Source: Rhodobiaceae bacterium (GTDB lineage: Bacteria; Pseudomonadota; Alphaproteobacteria; Parvibaculales; Parvibaculaceae). From it: a stretch of 7,198 nucleotides of DNA. The stretch's first letter is position 1. Each line of letters begins with the position of its first letter. The notes under the pieces were generated by a model. The model saw only the letters and a program-made list of their open reading frames with translations, had not been told where the DNA came from and made no database searches. The position numbers and the translations under genes were made by a program. Below are positions 6,243-7,198 of this stretch, one piece after another. The stretch lies in NCBI GenBank assembly GCA_002746275.1, contig NVWR01000007.1:76382-83579 (forward strand), in the 5' to 3' direction.

Positions 6243-6271
6243 CGGATCGGTCTCGCCACACTCTTTCAAAC

Positions 6272-7198
6272 TCAGGCTTTATGCCCCGTCAGGCGGGCCA
6301 AGGCCCGCTCTCTTCCGAGGAGAGGTAGCAGATTTGCCAGCTCAGGTCCATGGCGAAGGCCGGTCAGCGCAAGACGCAAGGGCATAAACAGGGTTTTGCC
6401 TTTACGGCCTGTCTCGCCTTTCAGACCCCCCGTCCACGTCCGCCAGGTGTTTTCATCCCAAGGCTCCGCTGGCAGGGCGGCGGCGGCGGCGGCAATAAAT
6501 TCCACGTCTTCTGGTTCAATGACCGGCTCTACTGGCCCATGGGCCACGTGCCACCAGGCCGCCACCCCGTCAAACAGGGTGAGATTGGGACGCACAGCAT
6601 TCCAGAACGTTTCCCCGCCTTCAATCCCACGCTCGGCAAGACGGTCTTTCACATCCGCAAACGAGGTCATGTGCATCAAGGCAGCGTTCACCCGTTCCAG
6701 ATCCTTCATGTCGAAACGCACGCCTGAACGTCCAATGGCGCTGGTCTCAAACTCTGTCGCCAGGTCCTCCAGGGCCGCTCTGGGAACGGCCGCGTCTGGT
6801 GTTCCTAGTTTTGCGAGGAAGGAGTTGATAGCCATGGGCTCAAAACCCTTGTCGCGCAGGGCTTCAACCGAATGCTCCCCGCGCAGGCGTTTGGAAAGCG
6901 GCTGCCCCTCTTCGTTCAGCAACAGAGAGTGGTGACCAAAGCGTGGGGGCTCGGCACCGAGCGCCTGAAACACCTGCACCTGTGCGCCCGTGTTTGTCAG
7001 ATGGTCCTCGCCGCGCACCACATGGGTGATTTCCATATCAATGTCATCAACAACACTTGGCAGCGTATAGAGATACGAGCCATCGCCACGGATCAGGATC
7101 GGATCGGACAGGCTTTTTGTGTTGACCTTCACTGCGCCTAAAAACAGGTCGTCAAACTCCACGATTGCTCGGTCTAGCTTGAAACGCCAATGAGGCTG
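6272..7198 (-). CDS. gltX: Glutamyl-tRNA synthetase, C-terminal two thirds (runs off right edge)
   Basis: The frame is open from the right edge to the TGA at 6272, giving 308 visible residues. GluRS attaches glutamate to tRNA(Glu) in the cytoplasm; in alphaproteobacteria one GluRS copy may also charge tRNA(Gln) for transamidation (family knowledge). The visible N-terminal part begins PHWRFKLD and includes DPILIRGDGSYLYTLPSVVDDIDMEITHVVRGEDHLTNT (visible residues about 32-70), the GluRS catalytic core before the KMSKS loop. The KMSKS-equivalent is QPLSKR (about 99-104), with the SK core kept, followed by LRDKGFEPMAINSFLAKLGT. The rest (about 150-308) is the helical anticodon-binding region. 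By comparison with the usual 450-480 residues, roughly the first 135-150, including the HIGH motif, lie outside. A GTG at 7162 is internal, not the start. cimA lies 221 bp downstream on the same strand. Confidence 0.95.
   Translation of the reverse strand, partial: QPHWRFKLDRAIVEFDDLFLGAVKVNTKSLSDPILIRGDGSYLYTLPSVVDDIDMEITHVVRGEDHLTNTGAQVQVFQALGAEPPRFGHHSLLLNEEGQPLSKRLRGEHSVEALRDKGFEPMAINSFLAKLGTPDAAVPRAALEDLATEFETSAIGRSGVRFDMKDLERVNAALMHMTSFADVKDRLAERGIEGGETFWNAVRPNLTLFDGVAAWWHVAHGPVEPVIEPEDVEFIAAAAAALPAEPWDENTWRTWTGGLKGETGRKGKTLFMPLRLALTGLRHGPELANLLPLLGRERALARLTGHKA

Noticed and set aside
6168..6935. Long plus-strand ORF (255 codons) starting MKKRRRP, with a reasonable GGAAG ribosome site at 6158-6162
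   Set aside because: It is almost wholly antisense to gltX, which has unmistakable GluRS motifs. Its product is Arg/Ser/Ala-rich with no recognisable domain, as expected from an antisense shadow frame. The good ribosome site is probably chance.

Overview
The window looks like ordinary chromosome from a moderately GC-rich alphaproteobacterium. This rests on the protein flavour: an Atm1/HMT1-type ABC exporter, a membrane-anchored LysM protein with Ig-like repeats, a RarD-type EamA permease, a CimA-type citramalate synthase, and a glutamyl-tRNA synthetase whose KMSKS-equivalent is PLSKR. A Hyphomonadaceae/Maricaulales-like source is possible, but genus cannot be set from the sequence alone. There is no tRNA, rRNA, IS element, CRISPR array or phage gene. 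Intergenic gaps are short (largest 221 bp) and coding density is high.

Layout, left to right. (1) 1-432, minus: N-terminal 144 residues of an Atm1-type ABC exporter, cut by the left edge, with a candidate promoter and a small hairpin in its leader. (2) 621-1583, minus: an envelope LysM protein. (3) 1750-2298, plus: a LOG-family (TIGR00730) nucleotide phosphoribohydrolase, divergent from the LysM gene. (4) 2328-3260, minus: a RarD-like transporter, convergent with LOG. (5) 3369-3740, minus: a small NTF2/SnoaL-fold protein, divergent from (6) 3816-4403, plus: a TetR-family regulator. The 75 bp between them hold an inverted repeat that is a good candidate operator. (7) 4413-6050, minus: citramalate synthase, convergent with tetR (9 bp gap). 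(8) 6272-7198, minus: C-terminal two thirds of gltX, cut by the right edge and lying upstream of cimA in the same orientation.

How the genes work together. cimA feeds the threonine-independent isoleucine route and follows gltX on the same strand. The TetR regulator and the NTF2-like protein form a typical divergent regulator/target pair. LOG, LysM and Atm1 are housekeeping or envelope functions with no evident shared pathway.

The most interesting non-obvious feature is the 221-bp gltX-cimA gap. It can encode a 15-residue peptide with two Ile-Ile pairs, followed by mutually exclusive GC-rich stems and two more hairpins before the cimA start. This resembles a ribosome-mediated attenuator for isoleucine biosynthesis. 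It is a hypothesis: the peptide's ribosome binding site is weak and no strong terminator is visible. No obviously novel multi-gene system is present.
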